64,000 nucleotides of DNA from Gammaproteobacteria bacterium (GTDB taxonomy: Bacteria; Pseudomonadota; Gammaproteobacteria; UBA6429; Thiohalophilaceae), in contig WGLP01000009.1 in assembly GCA_016125505.1 (NCBI GenBank), positions 1 to 64,000 of the forward strand. Reading direction: 5' to 3'. The position numbers and the translations under genes are program-made. Numbering within the stretch: the first letter of the stretch is position 1; each line of letters starts with the position of its first letter. Positions 27,597 to 38,153 of the stretch are shown one piece after another. A model generated the notes under the pieces. It was not told where the DNA came from. It ran no database searches and worked only from the letters and a program-made list of their open reading frames with translations.

Positions 27597-28397
27597 TTAC
27601 TTGCCCAGCAGGTTTTTGAGTTTGTCCGCGGCCTTGGACTTTTCCTCTTCGAGTTTAGTGTCCGCCTTCTCTTTCAGCTTGGCCTTCTCCGAGTCGACCT
27701 TCTCTTTCACCTGCGCCCTGGCCTTGTCCAGTTCGGCGTCGATGCCCTTCTTGCGGATCTCGTCGCGGGCACGATCGATGAGCTGGTTCAACACCTGCCT
27801 GCTGATCTGTTCCGGGGTGCCGTTAAGGTTAACCAGTTGAAACGCCGGCAGTTCAAGATTGAATTCCTTGTTCTGCAGCGGCACCAGTTTGGCATGCAGG
27901 GCGGCACCGGCGAAATCGAACTTGCGAATGGTCAGCAACGGCGGCTTGCTGCCGCCACCGTTTTCCTGTGCAGTCGTCGATTTCGCTTTCGCACCACCGG
28001 TCAGTTTGTCCTTGAGCAGATTCAGGTTGCCCTGCTTGTCAGCGTTGACTTCGTAAAACACTTCCGGTGACTGAATGCGCACTTCGTTAATCACGATGTG
28101 TTGTTTGTTCGTGCCCTTGAGATCGAGACTGGTGGCAATCTGGCCCAGGCTGAAGGCATTGGGCGTGGAAAAGCCCTTGGGATTGGCAACGGTCAGTCCG
28201 GAGATCGCCGCCGACGCCTGTTGCAATTGAATATTGACACCCTGCACGCGCACCGCGGTCTGGGTGGCCTCGCTGCCGTATTTCTCGATGGCCTGTTTGA
28301 CCAGGCTGTCGAGATTGGTCAGGACGTAATACACCCCGCCTGCAACGATTGCGATGATCAGGACAACAACAATCAAGAGAGTCTTTTTCATGGCCAA
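27597..28397 (-). CDS. AsmA-like membrane-anchored periplasmic protein
   Basis: This 266-residue protein has an N-terminal membrane helix at about 4-27. A short AsmA/DUF748-like segment follows (VRVQGVNIQLQQASAAISGLTVANPKGF, IVINEVRIQSPEVFYEV). The last 65 residues are a highly charged Lys/Glu/Ala helix (ARAQVKEKVDSEKAKLKEKAD). AsmA-family proteins shape phospholipid traffic to the outer membrane; this is a minimal version. Its neighbours are the FtsH-like protease and, upstream, TamA/TamB, the latter also an AsmA-superfamily bridge protein. A C-terminal coiled helix is unusual for the family. Confidence 0.7.
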   Translation of the reverse strand: MAMKKTLLIVVVLIIAIVAGGVYYVLTNLDSLVKQAIEKYGSEATQTAVRVQGVNIQLQQASAAISGLTVANPKGFSTPNAFSLGQIATSLDLKGTNKQHIVINEVRIQSPEVFYEVNADKQGNLNLLKDKLTGGAKAKSTTAQENGGGSKPPLLTIRKFDFAGAALHAKLVPLQNKEFNLELPAFQLVNLNGTPEQISRQVLNQLIDRARDEIRKKGIDAELDKARAQVKEKVDSEKAKLKEKADTKLEEEKSKAADKLKNLLGK

Positions 28398-28538
28398 TTC
28401 CTTTTTGTGATCTGCATGGTGGGTGAGTTTACGGATAATAAAACATCTTCCCGCATTTCCATACCATTCTAGATAAGAGTTCCTAAATGTGGAATACGTA
28501 TCACCCTCTATAACTGTATCAGTTAAACAAACAGCGAA

Positions 28539-31500
28539 TTAGTACTCTATCGTGAAAAATATATCCCCGCCCGTAATCGACTGCGAACCGCGATAACCAC
28601 TTTCGGTTTGCAGCTGGACACGGCGCGACAACTGATATTGCAATTGGACAATCCGGCTGGCATCCGCAATACCACTGTAATAACGCAGGTAGAGTTTAGG
28701 TGACAGGTACTTACCCACGACCAGAGACGTGTTTTGTGTCGTCTGGTTGACGTCCACGCGCAGTTCGTCCAGGCCCAGCCTTCCGCCCACGCCCTTCGCG
28801 AGATAATCGCCGGCGACGAAACCCAGTGCCGACGCGGCATTACTGACGGACTGACCTTCGGCAAGGGTACTTTGCGAGAAGGAATGCCCCAGGATCAAAT
28901 ACGCCAGGGCATCGGATTCGGACATGGTCGGTTCGGAGAATATCGTCAGCTGCGGTTGCTTGAGCATACCCTTGAGCCGCACGCCCGCCGTCACCGTATC
29001 GACAACGCGGACCGCCTCCACATCCAGCGCCGGATCGTCGATAAAGGTATTACTGTACAGGAGGCGGCCGCGGCGAATCGTAAGATCCTGTCCGCGCAGG
29101 CGATAAGTACCGTCGACGATACCGACTTCACCCTGCCCCAACACCAGCTTGCCCGGTTCATCATTGATAACGAGCTGGCCGCGCAACTTGCCGCGTATGC
29201 CGAACCCGTTGAAACGCACATCGTCGCCCAGCTTCACGTTCAGGCGCGAACTCAGCAACCAGCGCGTTTGTCGTTTCGAAACGGATTCGCTGTCGACGAT
29301 GACCACGTCGGGCGACACCTGCGCCGCACCTTCCGGCAGATTCTGCGGGCGCAGATTCGCGCGCGGTACCGTAATATCGCCGTCGATGTGAACACTGTTA
29401 CTCTGCTTGGTCATCCGCACATCGGAATCGATCACGATGTAGGCCTCCGGAATATTGCTGACTTCCAGATTGTGACTGACCAGGCGGGCATCCATCGGCC
29501 AGCCCTGTGCCGGCGCCAGTTTTAAACTCCCGCTGAGTTGCACGTCGCCATCACCGGACCGGGCCTTGAGATCGAAGCCAACCGTATTGGTCTGCGTGCT
29601 TTTGACCTCCGCGCTGACTTCACGGATCTGGATCCCCAGTTGCGGTATCGAGACCGACCCATCGCGCCAGTTCGTGGAACCCCGCAGGCGCGGCTCACCG
29701 AGACTGCCATTGACCTGAAGATCGGCAAACACAAACCCCTGCGCCCGTCCCGCATCCGGAATAAAACGCGCGATCAACTCCGCCGGCAGGTGTTCGAGTT
29801 TTACTGTTGCGTGCACTGGCTGCGTGCGCGGCAAACCGTTGAGCGGTGACCATCCCGGCAGCTCGAGTGCATTATCGAGGCCGCCGCCGTCGTGCAAGGG
29901 CAGATGCAAACTGGCGTGCAGGCCCTTTTCGTCCAGCACGGCATTGAGGCTGCTAGCACCCAGCCGCAATTGCTCGTTCAGTTCCGTAAACGTGATGACC
30001 GTGTCCGCGGGACTGGATATGTCCGCTTTGGCAACCAACTGGTTTTTTGCCGTGGTATGCATCTCCGCCTGTGCATTCAACTGTCCCTTAAGCTGAAGCC
30101 GTTGCGGCAACCACGGATTGAACAGGGCAAGCGGCCAGGCCTTGACGTCGAGGCGCGCCTTGCGCACGCGCGCGTCCCATTGACCCTCGCCGCACAGGCG
30201 CGAACTGTTTTGCACCAGGCAAAGACTGGATAGCCGATATTGCGCGGGTGCCACCGTCAGGCTCGCTGGCTGCTGCAATTGCCACTGACCGTAATCCGCC
30301 TCTTTGAAATCCAGCCGATCCACACTGCCGTCCCAACGCCAGGGCGTGAATGCGCCGTGCAGATCCATGTGCAGGCTTGCCTGCGCATTCACGGCATCCA
30401 GCACAATGTTATGCGCGGCATTGGTGCCCGCGGTCTGCAACTGTATGCTGTCCCAGTGTTCGCCGCGGCTGCTGACGTCACTGGCCTGCAGCTGGATAGA
30501 CGCCGTCGCCTGTTTTGCGAGCCCCAGATCCAGTTTCAGCTGCAGCGTCTTGATCGCGTTATTCGCATAAGCCAGTTGCGCGGCCTCGCCTTCCGCCTGC
30601 AAGCGTGGTTGCTTGCGCTTGCCGCTAATCCTGCCGCGCAGATCGAAACTCCCTTTTGCCTCGTCCAGTACGCTATCGAGCTTGTCGCTGTGTGCATTAA
30701 ACGCGATATCCCAGGTATCGTTCACGGTACCGTGTGCATCGATCAGCGTCCCGGCAAGACTCATATTCACCTTTTGCAGTTTCAAGGCCTGTTCAGACCA
30801 GACACCGTCAATCGCTGCCTGTAAGGGGAAGCCGCGCAATTCGCCCGTGACCTTGCGCAAACTGAAATGCACGGGCCGCTGCGCCACCGCACTGTCCGTC
30901 TCTATCGACACCTCGCCGCTCACCCGCCCGGGCCATTGTTGCGCAAGCAGCTCGGTATGCAGGTCCTGCATGGACAGGTTTGCATTCATCACCAGATGCG
31001 GACGCCAGCTGACATCGGCCCGTCCCGCAAGTTTACCCTGCAGCGTATCGATATCGACCTGGGCCAACTCGACACGCTGGTGGTTACCCTTGCCCTGCAC
31101 GCTGAAACGCGCCTCCGGCCAGGCCACACCGGTAAAGTCGCCGTCACTCTGGAACTGGTAATCACTGAAACTGATATTGCTCTTGCCCTCGATATGGACC
31201 TGCGCCTTGCCGATTTGCTTTTGCGCCAGTTGCAGGCGGCTCTCCAGTTGCAGCGTCTTCAGGTCACCCTGCGCGGCAACAGTTCCGGAAATATCCGCCG
31301 CCATCGCCCGCGCATGGAGTTTTTTGGGATCCAGACTGGCGATGTCGAGCTGACCCTGCCACTGCAACCGTGACACCAGGTCTGTTGCCTCGGCCGTCAG
31401 TCTTGCCTGCACCGGGCCCGACAGATCCTGCAGCACGCGCAACTTTCGCATGTCGCCGTGCACGGTGCCGCGGCTGTCAATGCGGCGAGAAGCGTCGAGT

Positions 31501-32099
31501 TGATAGCTCGCCGCGATGGTCAAGTCGAGGGGAAAATGGTCCGCCAGGCTCAGCGTGCCGTTGGCGCGGACACGCGCCTGGTATGCCGCGATGGCAAACT
31601 CACGAAGCGCGATGGTCTGCCCGCTACCCTCGCCGCTGAGCTCGATGTGATCGATGAGTATGGGTCTCGCGTTGGTTGCCGGTGTAATCTTCAGTTTGTC
31701 GAGGCTGAACTGCTGCACGTTCAGACGCAGGGGCAACAACACCGTCGCGCGTTGCGTACTACCGCCACCCGGCTTGCCATGCACGGCGATATCGACGTCG
31801 TGCAGATCCAGTTGAGTTATATCGAGCTTGCCGCTCAGCAGGCCAAGGCTATGCCAGCTCAGATCCAGTGCCGCAACAGTGACTGTCACCCGCTCATGTT
31901 GATAACGCAGTCCGCGCAGGTGCAATGGCCCCAGCAGATTGCCGTCGTGTTCGCGCGCGCTCAATTCGCCGGGGATGACGGCCGAGGCGATCTGCAGCCC
32001 CAGGGATACACCCCAACCGCTGTTCAGCAGCAGCGCCACGAACAGCACCAGAACCGCCAGCGGCGCGAGCCAGAATAGAAGTTTGCGACGCCGGCTCAT
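28539..32099 (-). CDS. tamB: Translocation/assembly module inner-membrane protein TamB
   Basis: This 1186-residue protein has a signal anchor at about 8-28 and a long repetitive beta-strand (taco) body. The conserved TamB C-terminal domain follows (about 800-1186: VVIDSDVRMTKQSNSVHIDGDITVPRANLRPQNLP, LRGQDLTIRRGRLLYSN, AYLILGHSFSQ, ending DIFFTIEY). The terminal aromatic residue suits insertion or docking at TamA. It spans the periplasm and works with TamA in outer-membrane protein assembly and phospholipid transport. The start overlaps the tamA stop by 4 bases, so the two are made together. Confidence 0.93.
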   Translation of the reverse strand: MSRRRKLLFWLAPLAVLVLFVALLLNSGWGVSLGLQIASAVIPGELSAREHDGNLLGPLHLRGLRYQHERVTVTVAALDLSWHSLGLLSGKLDITQLDLHDVDIAVHGKPGGGSTQRATVLLPLRLNVQQFSLDKLKITPATNARPILIDHIELSGEGSGQTIALREFAIAAYQARVRANGTLSLADHFPLDLTIAASYQLDASRRIDSRGTVHGDMRKLRVLQDLSGPVQARLTAEATDLVSRLQWQGQLDIASLDPKKLHARAMAADISGTVAAQGDLKTLQLESRLQLAQKQIGKAQVHIEGKSNISFSDYQFQSDGDFTGVAWPEARFSVQGKGNHQRVELAQVDIDTLQGKLAGRADVSWRPHLVMNANLSMQDLHTELLAQQWPGRVSGEVSIETDSAVAQRPVHFSLRKVTGELRGFPLQAAIDGVWSEQALKLQKVNMSLAGTLIDAHGTVNDTWDIAFNAHSDKLDSVLDEAKGSFDLRGRISGKRKQPRLQAEGEAAQLAYANNAIKTLQLKLDLGLAKQATASIQLQASDVSSRGEHWDSIQLQTAGTNAAHNIVLDAVNAQASLHMDLHGAFTPWRWDGSVDRLDFKEADYGQWQLQQPASLTVAPAQYRLSSLCLVQNSSRLCGEGQWDARVRKARLDVKAWPLALFNPWLPQRLQLKGQLNAQAEMHTTAKNQLVAKADISSPADTVITFTELNEQLRLGASSLNAVLDEKGLHASLHLPLHDGGGLDNALELPGWSPLNGLPRTQPVHATVKLEHLPAELIARFIPDAGRAQGFVFADLQVNGSLGEPRLRGSTNWRDGSVSIPQLGIQIREVSAEVKSTQTNTVGFDLKARSGDGDVQLSGSLKLAPAQGWPMDARLVSHNLEVSNIPEAYIVIDSDVRMTKQSNSVHIDGDITVPRANLRPQNLPEGAAQVSPDVVIVDSESVSKRQTRWLLSSRLNVKLGDDVRFNGFGIRGKLRGQLVINDEPGKLVLGQGEVGIVDGTYRLRGQDLTIRRGRLLYSNTFIDDPALDVEAVRVVDTVTAGVRLKGMLKQPQLTIFSEPTMSESDALAYLILGHSFSQSTLAEGQSVSNAASALGFVAGDYLAKGVGGRLGLDELRVDVNQTTQNTSLVVGKYLSPKLYLRYYSGIADASRIVQLQYQLSRRVQLQTESGYRGSQSITGGDIFFTIEY

Positions 32100-33865
32100 A
32101 GGTCAGGCCCAATCACGACGTGCAGGCGGAACCGATCCGTTTCCTTGTCCAGGCCCCAGGCGAAATCGAAGCGGACGGGACCTACCGGCGAATTCCAGCG
32201 CACGCCAAAGCCCGCGCCCTTCATTAATGGATCGCTCATGGAGTTGACGGCGTTACCGACATCGTAAAAGACTGCACCGCTCCAGTTGCCGGCAATCCGG
32301 TGTTCGTATTCGACACTGCCGACAATAAGGTGCTTGCCACCGACGACATAACCAAAGGAATCTTTCGGTCCCAGTTCGTTATAACCATAGCCGCGCACGC
32401 TGTTGTCACCACCCGCAAAGAAACGTTGCGATAAGGGCATGTCCTTGAGGTAGGCCACATTGGTGGAACCGAAATCGCCGCGCAATAGCAGACGGCCGTC
32501 ATCGCCCAGGCCGCGAATCCATTTCAGGCCCAGCCGGATCTGCGCATAGTTGGTATCCGATAACAGGTTCTTGTTGGCGCCGCGCACTTCCGCGTAGATA
32601 CGATAACCGTCGCGGGTATAAATCCGGTTATCCGCCTCCACCCGGGTAAGACTGTACACCGGGTAGAGTGCGCGTCCGGTCTGTTCTTCCAGACCTTCAA
32701 TGGTGTACACCTCACGGTCGTAGTTCAGGCTCATCACCCGCTGCCAGTTACCCAGCACATCCGTATGGCGTACGGTCAAACCGGAAATGATACTCTCGCG
32801 GCCGTCGGTGGTTTCATCCTTGTAACGCACGACATAAGCCAGTTGTTCCCGCACCGGGTCCGCCAGCGGAATCGTGTAGCCTGCCGTCAGACTCTTGGTG
32901 TTTTGCGACAGCAATAACTTGCTCTCGAATTTGTCACCGTTGTTACCGACGATGCGACTGTAGTCCACACTGCCGCGCGGACCGGTGTCGGTCGCGTAAC
33001 CCAGACCAAAGCGCCATTGATGATGTTTACGCGCACCCAGGGTGATCTCGATGGGCACCTGGTTATCACGCGCCTGCGCCTTCAGCGATTTCACATCCAC
33101 CGTCTGAAACAGACCACTGTCGCTGAGCGCGGTTTGCAATTGCAGCAGTTGCGCCGGGTTATAGGGCTCGCCCTGCTTGAAGCTCAGATAACGGCGCAGA
33201 AACGCCTCATGCATCTCGCTATGGATAAACCGGATCGGACCGAAGTAATAACGCGTGCCGGTCTCCAGTGTCAGTATCACGGTCGCCGCATCCGTTTGCA
33301 CATCGACCTTGACCTCGCGCCGGCTGAAGTGACAATCCAGAAAGCCCTGCTCGATGGCGGCGCGAAACAGGTTGTCACGCGCCTGATCGTATCTGGGATG
33401 TTCGAACACCTGGCCTTTGGCAAGTGGGAAATCCGCCTGTGCCTGCCTGATGCTGGCGTTGTCACTGCCTTCTCCGCTTATCTGAATGTCGACAGCGGCA
33501 ATGCGCACCGGCGTACCGGCATCGATGGTGTACGTGGCAGTCCAGGCCTCGCCATGTTGTTGCAGTTCATCCCGGATTTGCGGATGGTAGTAACCGTAGA
33601 CCTGTAAGGCGGTGCGAATTTGTTGTGGCGCGCGATCGTGCAGGCGTTGCAGGCGTGACAGCGTCAGCGCCGGATTGGACTGTTCCTGTGCGATATCGAG
33701 ATAGGCCTTGACCTGATCGCGCAACTTTTGGTCAAGCCCGACAATGTTGACCGTCAGCGGAATCGCCCAGGCGGACCGCGCCAGGAGGAATGCCGTCAAC
33801 AACAGCGTGATTCGAAATACCTGCATCATCTTGATAACGTACCAGAATTCGCCGTCGGCATTCAT
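32096..33865 (-). CDS. tamA: Translocation/assembly module outer-membrane protein TamA (Omp85 family)
   Basis: The gene encodes up to 589 residues. The classical signal peptide (MMQVFRITLLLTAFLLARSAWA) begins at residue 13, so the real start may be ATG 33829 or 33826. Three POTRA repeats span about 35-280. A 16-strand Omp85 barrel follows, with the conserved FFAGGDNSVRGYGY and a final FRLHVVIGPDL. It inserts in the outer membrane and pairs with TamB, encoded downstream with a 4-base overlap. Divergent from glcF across about 75 bases. Confidence 0.93.
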   Translation of the reverse strand: MNADGEFWYVIKMMQVFRITLLLTAFLLARSAWAIPLTVNIVGLDQKLRDQVKAYLDIAQEQSNPALTLSRLQRLHDRAPQQIRTALQVYGYYHPQIRDELQQHGEAWTATYTIDAGTPVRIAAVDIQISGEGSDNASIRQAQADFPLAKGQVFEHPRYDQARDNLFRAAIEQGFLDCHFSRREVKVDVQTDAATVILTLETGTRYYFGPIRFIHSEMHEAFLRRYLSFKQGEPYNPAQLLQLQTALSDSGLFQTVDVKSLKAQARDNQVPIEITLGARKHHQWRFGLGYATDTGPRGSVDYSRIVGNNGDKFESKLLLSQNTKSLTAGYTIPLADPVREQLAYVVRYKDETTDGRESIISGLTVRHTDVLGNWQRVMSLNYDREVYTIEGLEEQTGRALYPVYSLTRVEADNRIYTRDGYRIYAEVRGANKNLLSDTNYAQIRLGLKWIRGLGDDGRLLLRGDFGSTNVAYLKDMPLSQRFFAGGDNSVRGYGYNELGPKDSFGYVVGGKHLIVGSVEYEHRIAGNWSGAVFYDVGNAVNSMSDPLMKGAGFGVRWNSPVGPVRFDFAWGLDKETDRFRLHVVIGPDL

Positions 33866-33940
33866 GCGCCGGATCAGATGTCCTTATTACCCCACAAGTT
33901 AGAGTGGTATGCAGCAAAAAAATTCTGTTTATAATGCGCA

Positions 33941-35149
33941 ATGCAAACCAAACTGCTGCCCGACCTACTCGCCACGCCCCACGGGCAGGAGGCCGACCGG
34001 ATTTTGCGGTCCTGCGTGCATTGCGGTTTCTGTACCGCGACCTGCCCGACCTACCAATTGCTTGGCGATGAACTGGACGGCCCACGCGGGCGGATCTACG
34101 AGATCAAACTGGCCCTGGAAGGCGAACGGGTCTCCCGGCGTACCCAGTCCCACCTGGATCGCTGTCTCACCTGTTTGAACTGCGAAACCACCTGTCCCTC
34201 GGGCGTGCAATACCACCGCCTGCTGGACATCGGCCGCAGCTATGTGGATGAACAGGTCGCGCGGCCGCTGCCGCAAAAGATCCTGCGCTGGCTGTTGCGC
34301 AAAATCCTGCCCCATACCCGGCGCGTTACCGCCTTGTTGAAAATGGGCTATGCCTTGCAACCGCTCATGCCCGCCGCCCTCGCGCGCAAACTGCCTGCAA
34401 AGCAATTGCCTGTTTCTCATCAGCCCGCACAACATACGCGCAAGATGTTGTTGCTGGCGGGTTGCGTACAACCGGCCATGACGCCGCGCACCAACCAGGC
34501 CACGGCACTGGTATTGAATAAACTCGGCATCGAAGTCATCGAGGCGGCAAAGGCCACCTGCTGCGGCGCCCTGAGTCATCATCTCAGCGCCACGGAAGAG
34601 GCTCGCGGCTACATGCGCAAAAACATCGATGCCTGGTGGCCGCATATCGAACAGGGCGCCGAGGCGATCGTGATCACCGCCAGCGGTTGCGGCGCCATGG
34701 TGAAAGAGTACGCGCATCTGTTGCAACACGATCCGTATTACGCGGAAAAGGCCACGCGGGTCTCGGCCCTGGCAAAGGATCTGAGTGAAGTCCTCAGCGA
34801 AGACGATATGCGGCAACTCGGTCACGGCAAGCAACGCAGCATCGCCTTTCACCCGCCCTGCACCCTGCAACATGCGCAAAAGCTCAACGGTCGGGTCGAG
34901 CGTCTGTTACTCGCGGCGGGATACAAACTGCAACCGGTAACGGACAGTCACCTGTGCTGCGGTTCCGCCGGCAGTTATTCCATCCTGCAACCGGCCATCG
35001 CCAATCAACTGAAACAGCGCAAGCTGGACAATCTCCAGGCCGGCAAACCCGAGTTGATCGTCACCGCCAACATCGGCTGCCAACTGCACCTGCAAAGCGA
35101 GGCCGCGGTGCCGGTGAAACACTGGATCGAGCTGTTCGTGGATGAATAG
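33941..35149 (+). CDS. glcF: Glycolate oxidase iron-sulfur subunit GlcF
   Basis: This 402-residue protein has two [4Fe-4S] ferredoxin motifs near the N-terminus (CVHCGFCTATCPTY and CLTCLNCETTCPSG). Two CCG-type cysteine domains follow (CCGALSHH; HPPCTLQHAQ with CCGSAGSY). It would pass electrons from glycolate oxidation by GlcD/GlcE to the quinone pool at the membrane. glcD and glcE are not adjacent in this window, which is unusual; they may lie elsewhere. Monocistronic, divergent from tamA. Confidence 0.9.
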   Translation: MQTKLLPDLLATPHGQEADRILRSCVHCGFCTATCPTYQLLGDELDGPRGRIYEIKLALEGERVSRRTQSHLDRCLTCLNCETTCPSGVQYHRLLDIGRSYVDEQVARPLPQKILRWLLRKILPHTRRVTALLKMGYALQPLMPAALARKLPAKQLPVSHQPAQHTRKMLLLAGCVQPAMTPRTNQATALVLNKLGIEVIEAAKATCCGALSHHLSATEEARGYMRKNIDAWWPHIEQGAEAIVITASGCGAMVKEYAHLLQHDPYYAEKATRVSALAKDLSEVLSEDDMRQLGHGKQRSIAFHPPCTLQHAQKLNGRVERLLLAAGYKLQPVTDSHLCCGSAGSYSILQPAIANQLKQRKLDNLQAGKPELIVTANIGCQLHLQSEAAVPVKHWIELFVDE

Positions 35150-35172
35150 GCGGGTGTTACCCGCCCTAGTTT

Positions 35173-35210
35173 AAAGACACTGGATGCCGGCTCAAGGCCG
35201 GCATGACGAA
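35173..35210. repeat. Dispersed palindromic intergenic repeat
   Basis: AAAGACACTGGATGCCGGCT...GGCCGGCATGACG folds on itself through GCCGGCTCAAGGCCGGC. Related copies occur at 38.08, 41.03, 48.75 and 48.87 kb. It sits after glcF and may end transcription. Confidence 0.8.
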
Positions 35211-35335
35211 CAATGAGCTAAATAAGTGCCCCCAGATATGGGGCACTTAGTGGCGCCCACACACCCGCACCCTACCACTGCCCTACCTTTATATATAGAA
35301 TAAACCCGCAGCGCACCGCCACAGAGGGATAAAAA

Positions 35336-36535
35336 ATGAAAATCGGCACTCCGCTATCGCCTACTGCCACCAAGGTCATGCTGCTGGGGAGCGGCGAACT
35401 CGGCAAGGAAGTCATCATCGCCCTGCAACGCCTGGGCGTGGAAGTGATCGCCGTCGACCGCTACGCCAACGCGCCGGGCCACCAGGTCGCACACCGCGCC
35501 CACGTGATCAACATGGCCGACCCGGTGGCGCTGCGTCAACTGGTGGAAGAGGAACGCCCGCACATGATCGTGCCGGAGATCGAGGCCATCGCCACCGACG
35601 AGCTGGCGAAGATCGAGGCCGACGGTCTCGCCGAAGTGATCCCCACCGCCCGCGCCACGCAACTCACCATGAACCGCGAAGGTATTCGCCGCCTGGCGGC
35701 GGAAGAACTGCGCCTGCCGACATCGAAGTACGCCTTCGCCGAATCCAAAGAGGAATTGCAGGCGGCCATTGATGACGGCATCGGGTATCCCTGCATCGTC
35801 AAACCGGTGATGTCCTCCAGCGGCAAGGGCCAGTCCACGATCCACACACCCGACGATGTGCAAACGGCCTGGGACTACGCCATGAGCGGCGGACGTGTCA
35901 GCAAGAATCGCGTCATCGTCGAGGAAATGATCAAGTTCGATTTCGAGATCACCTTGCTCACCGTGCGCAGTTGCAATGCCGAGACCGGCGTCAGCACGCA
36001 CTTCTGCCAGCCTATCGGTCACCTGCAGGTGAAAGGCGACTATGTGGAAAGCTGGCAACCGCAGCAAATGAACATCACCGCGCTGGAAAAGGCGCAGCAC
36101 ATCGCGCGCACGATCACGGAAAATCTCGGCGGCCGCGGCATCTTCGGCGTGGAATTGTTCATCAAGGGCGACGAGGTCTACTTCAGTGAAGTCAGTCCGC
36201 GTCCGCACGACACCGGCATGGTCACCATGATCACGCAGGATCAAAACGAATTCGAATTACACGCGCGCGCCATTCTCGGCCTGCCGGTCTCCACCAGCCT
36301 GTTGCGCCCCGGCGCCAGCGCCGTGATCTACGGAGGCATGGATCAAAAAGGCATTGCCTTCGAGAACATCGATCATGCCCTGCGCCGCCCCAACACCAAG
36401 TTACGTTTGTTCGGCAAACCCGAGGCCTTCGCCCGCCGCCGCATGGGTGTAGCACTGGCCTTTGCCAAGGATGTGGATGCCGCACGCGCGGAGGCCCGCA
36501 CCTGCGCCGCCACCGTCAAACCTGTAAAAGGATAA
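35336..36535 (+). CDS. purT: Formate-dependent phosphoribosylglycinamide formyltransferase PurT
   Basis: This 399-residue ATP-grasp enzyme starts with the family N-terminus ([41 protein letters not shown]). It contains [14 protein letters not shown] (ATP-binding loop), the metal-binding region [27 protein letters not shown] and the C-terminal [15 protein letters not shown]. It makes formyl-GAR from GAR, formate and ATP in step 3 of purine synthesis. AGAGGGA precedes the start by about 6 bases. The next gene starts 4 bases after its stop. Confidence 0.96.
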   Translation: MKIGTPLSPTATKVMLLGSGELGKEVIIALQRLGVEVIAVDRYANAPGHQVAHRAHVINMADPVALRQLVEEERPHMIVPEIEAIATDELAKIEADGLAEVIPTARATQLTMNREGIRRLAAEELRLPTSKYAFAESKEELQAAIDDGIGYPCIVKPVMSSSGKGQSTIHTPDDVQTAWDYAMSGGRVSKNRVIVEEMIKFDFEITLLTVRSCNAETGVSTHFCQPIGHLQVKGDYVESWQPQQMNITALEKAQHIARTITENLGGRGIFGVELFIKGDEVYFSEVSPRPHDTGMVTMITQDQNEFELHARAILGLPVSTSLLRPGASAVIYGGMDQKGIAFENIDHALRRPNTKLRLFGKPEAFARRRMGVALAFAKDVDAARAEARTCAATVKPVKG

Positions 36536-36539
36536 TGAC

Positions 36540-38003
36540 ATGCAAACGTCGGTGCGGATCGGCGGCAACAAGGACACCCAACTCGGTCTTGCCCTGCGCA
36601 TGGCCAATCGTCATGGCCTGATCACCGGCGCGACCGGCACCGGTAAAACCGTGACACTGCAAGTCATCGCCGAGGGCTTTGCCCGCGCCGGCGTGCCGGT
36701 GTTCATGGCGGACGTGAAAGGTGATCTATCCGGTATCGCCAAGGGCGGTGAACCGAAAGACAAGATCCAGCAACGCGTCAAACAACTGAATCTCACCGAC
36801 TACAGCCAACGCGCCTATCCCAGCATCTTCTGGGATTTGTACGGCAAGCGCGGCCATCCCATTCGAGCCACGATCTCCGACATGGGACCGATGTTGCTGG
36901 CGAACCTGCTGGAACTCAACGACACCCAGTCCGGCGTGCTCTACGCCACATTCAAGATCGCCGACGATCAGGGTTTGTTGCTGCTCGACATGAAAGACCT
37001 GAAGTCCATGCTCGGTTGGATTGCGGACAACAGCAAGTCCCTGCAAAAGGATTACGGCAACCTGACCAGCACCAGCATCGCCGCGATTCAGCGCAAACTG
37101 CTGGTGCTCGAACAACAGGGCGCGGATCAGTTTTTCGGTGAACCGCAGGTGGCGCTGGCGGATCTGATGCAGTCGGATTTCTCCGGCAACGGTGTCATCA
37201 GTATTCTCGACGCCACCACCCTGATGACGCAGCCACGCCTGTATGCGATGTTCCTGTTGTGGCTAATCGCCGAATTGTTCGAGCAACTGCCGGAAGTCGG
37301 CGACCCGGACAAACCCAAACTCGCCTTCTTCTTCGACGAAGCGCATTTATTATTCGACGATGCGCCCAAGGCGCTGGTGGATAAAATCGAACAGGTCGTG
37401 CGCCTGATCCGCTCCAAGGGTGTCGGCGTGTATTTTATTACGCAAAGCCCGCTGGACATTCCGCAGGATATTCTCGGCCAGTTGGGTAATCGCGTGCAGC
37501 ATGCCCTGCGCGCGTTCACGCCCAAGGATCAAAAGGCCGTGAAGGCCGCGGCGGACACCTTTCGCAGCAATCCGAAACTCGATACCGCGAAGGTCATCAG
37601 TGAACTGGGAGTCGGTGAGGCGCTGGTATCCGTACTCGACAATGACGGACGCCCCACCCCGGTGGAACGCGTGTTGATCTGTCCGCCGGAGTCACGCATC
37701 GGACCGCTGACCGATGAGGAACGCAGCGAGCATTTGTCACGCTCGCCCCTGCGCAGCAAGTACGATCAAATCCTGGATCGGGAATCGGCGTACGAATCTC
37801 TCAAGAAACGCGCCGAGGCAAAAGAGACCGTGTTGCCACCGGAAAAGAGCGAACCGGCGCAAACTGAAAAGCGCAGTCCGGGCCGTCCGCGTGAAAGCGC
37901 CATGGAGGCATTGGCGAAGAGCGCGGCGCGGGCCATCGGCAGTCAGCTCGGCCGTCAGATCGTGCGCGGTATCCTCGGATCTATTCTTGGTAAACGGCGT
38001 TAA
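36540..38003 (+). CDS. HerA/FtsK-like ATPase of the YjgR (DUF853) family
   Basis: This 487-residue ATPase has Walker A GATGTGKT at 30-37, a Walker B-like strand with [10 protein letters not shown], and the segment [31 protein letters not shown] typical of the family. The C-terminal ~70 residues are charged and end in a glycine- and arginine-rich helix ([17 protein letters not shown]). The biological role of YjgR is not established. It lies 4 bases after purT and is probably co-transcribed with it. Confidence 0.88.
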   Translation: MQTSVRIGGNKDTQLGLALRMANRHGLITGATGTGKTVTLQVIAEGFARAGVPVFMADVKGDLSGIAKGGEPKDKIQQRVKQLNLTDYSQRAYPSIFWDLYGKRGHPIRATISDMGPMLLANLLELNDTQSGVLYATFKIADDQGLLLLDMKDLKSMLGWIADNSKSLQKDYGNLTSTSIAAIQRKLLVLEQQGADQFFGEPQVALADLMQSDFSGNGVISILDATTLMTQPRLYAMFLLWLIAELFEQLPEVGDPDKPKLAFFFDEAHLLFDDAPKALVDKIEQVVRLIRSKGVGVYFITQSPLDIPQDILGQLGNRVQHALRAFTPKDQKAVKAAADTFRSNPKLDTAKVISELGVGEALVSVLDNDGRPTPVERVLICPPESRIGPLTDEERSEHLSRSPLRSKYDQILDRESAYESLKKRAEAKETVLPPEKSEPAQTEKRSPGRPRESAMEALAKSAARAIGSQLGRQIVRGILGSILGKRR

Positions 38004-38027
38004 ACATCATTTAAGCCACTGATTTTC

Positions 38028-38129
38028 GTCATGCCGGGCGCAGCAAAGCGCAGACACGGAATCCAGTGGCTTTATCGTTTGAAAGACGCTGGATGCCGGA
38101 TAATGGCTTCGCCATTTCCGGCATGACGA
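38028..38129. repeat. Pair of dispersed palindromic repeats
   Basis: GTCATGCCGG...GGAATCCAGTGGCTTT is followed by GAAAGACGCTGGATGCCGG...CCGGCATGACG. The two halves are reverse complements of each other in outline, forming a large imperfect palindrome between convergent genes. Same family as at 35.2, 41.0 and 48.8 kb. Confidence 0.75.
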
Positions 38130-38153
38130 CAAAGATTTTCCCGTTGCTGCACT

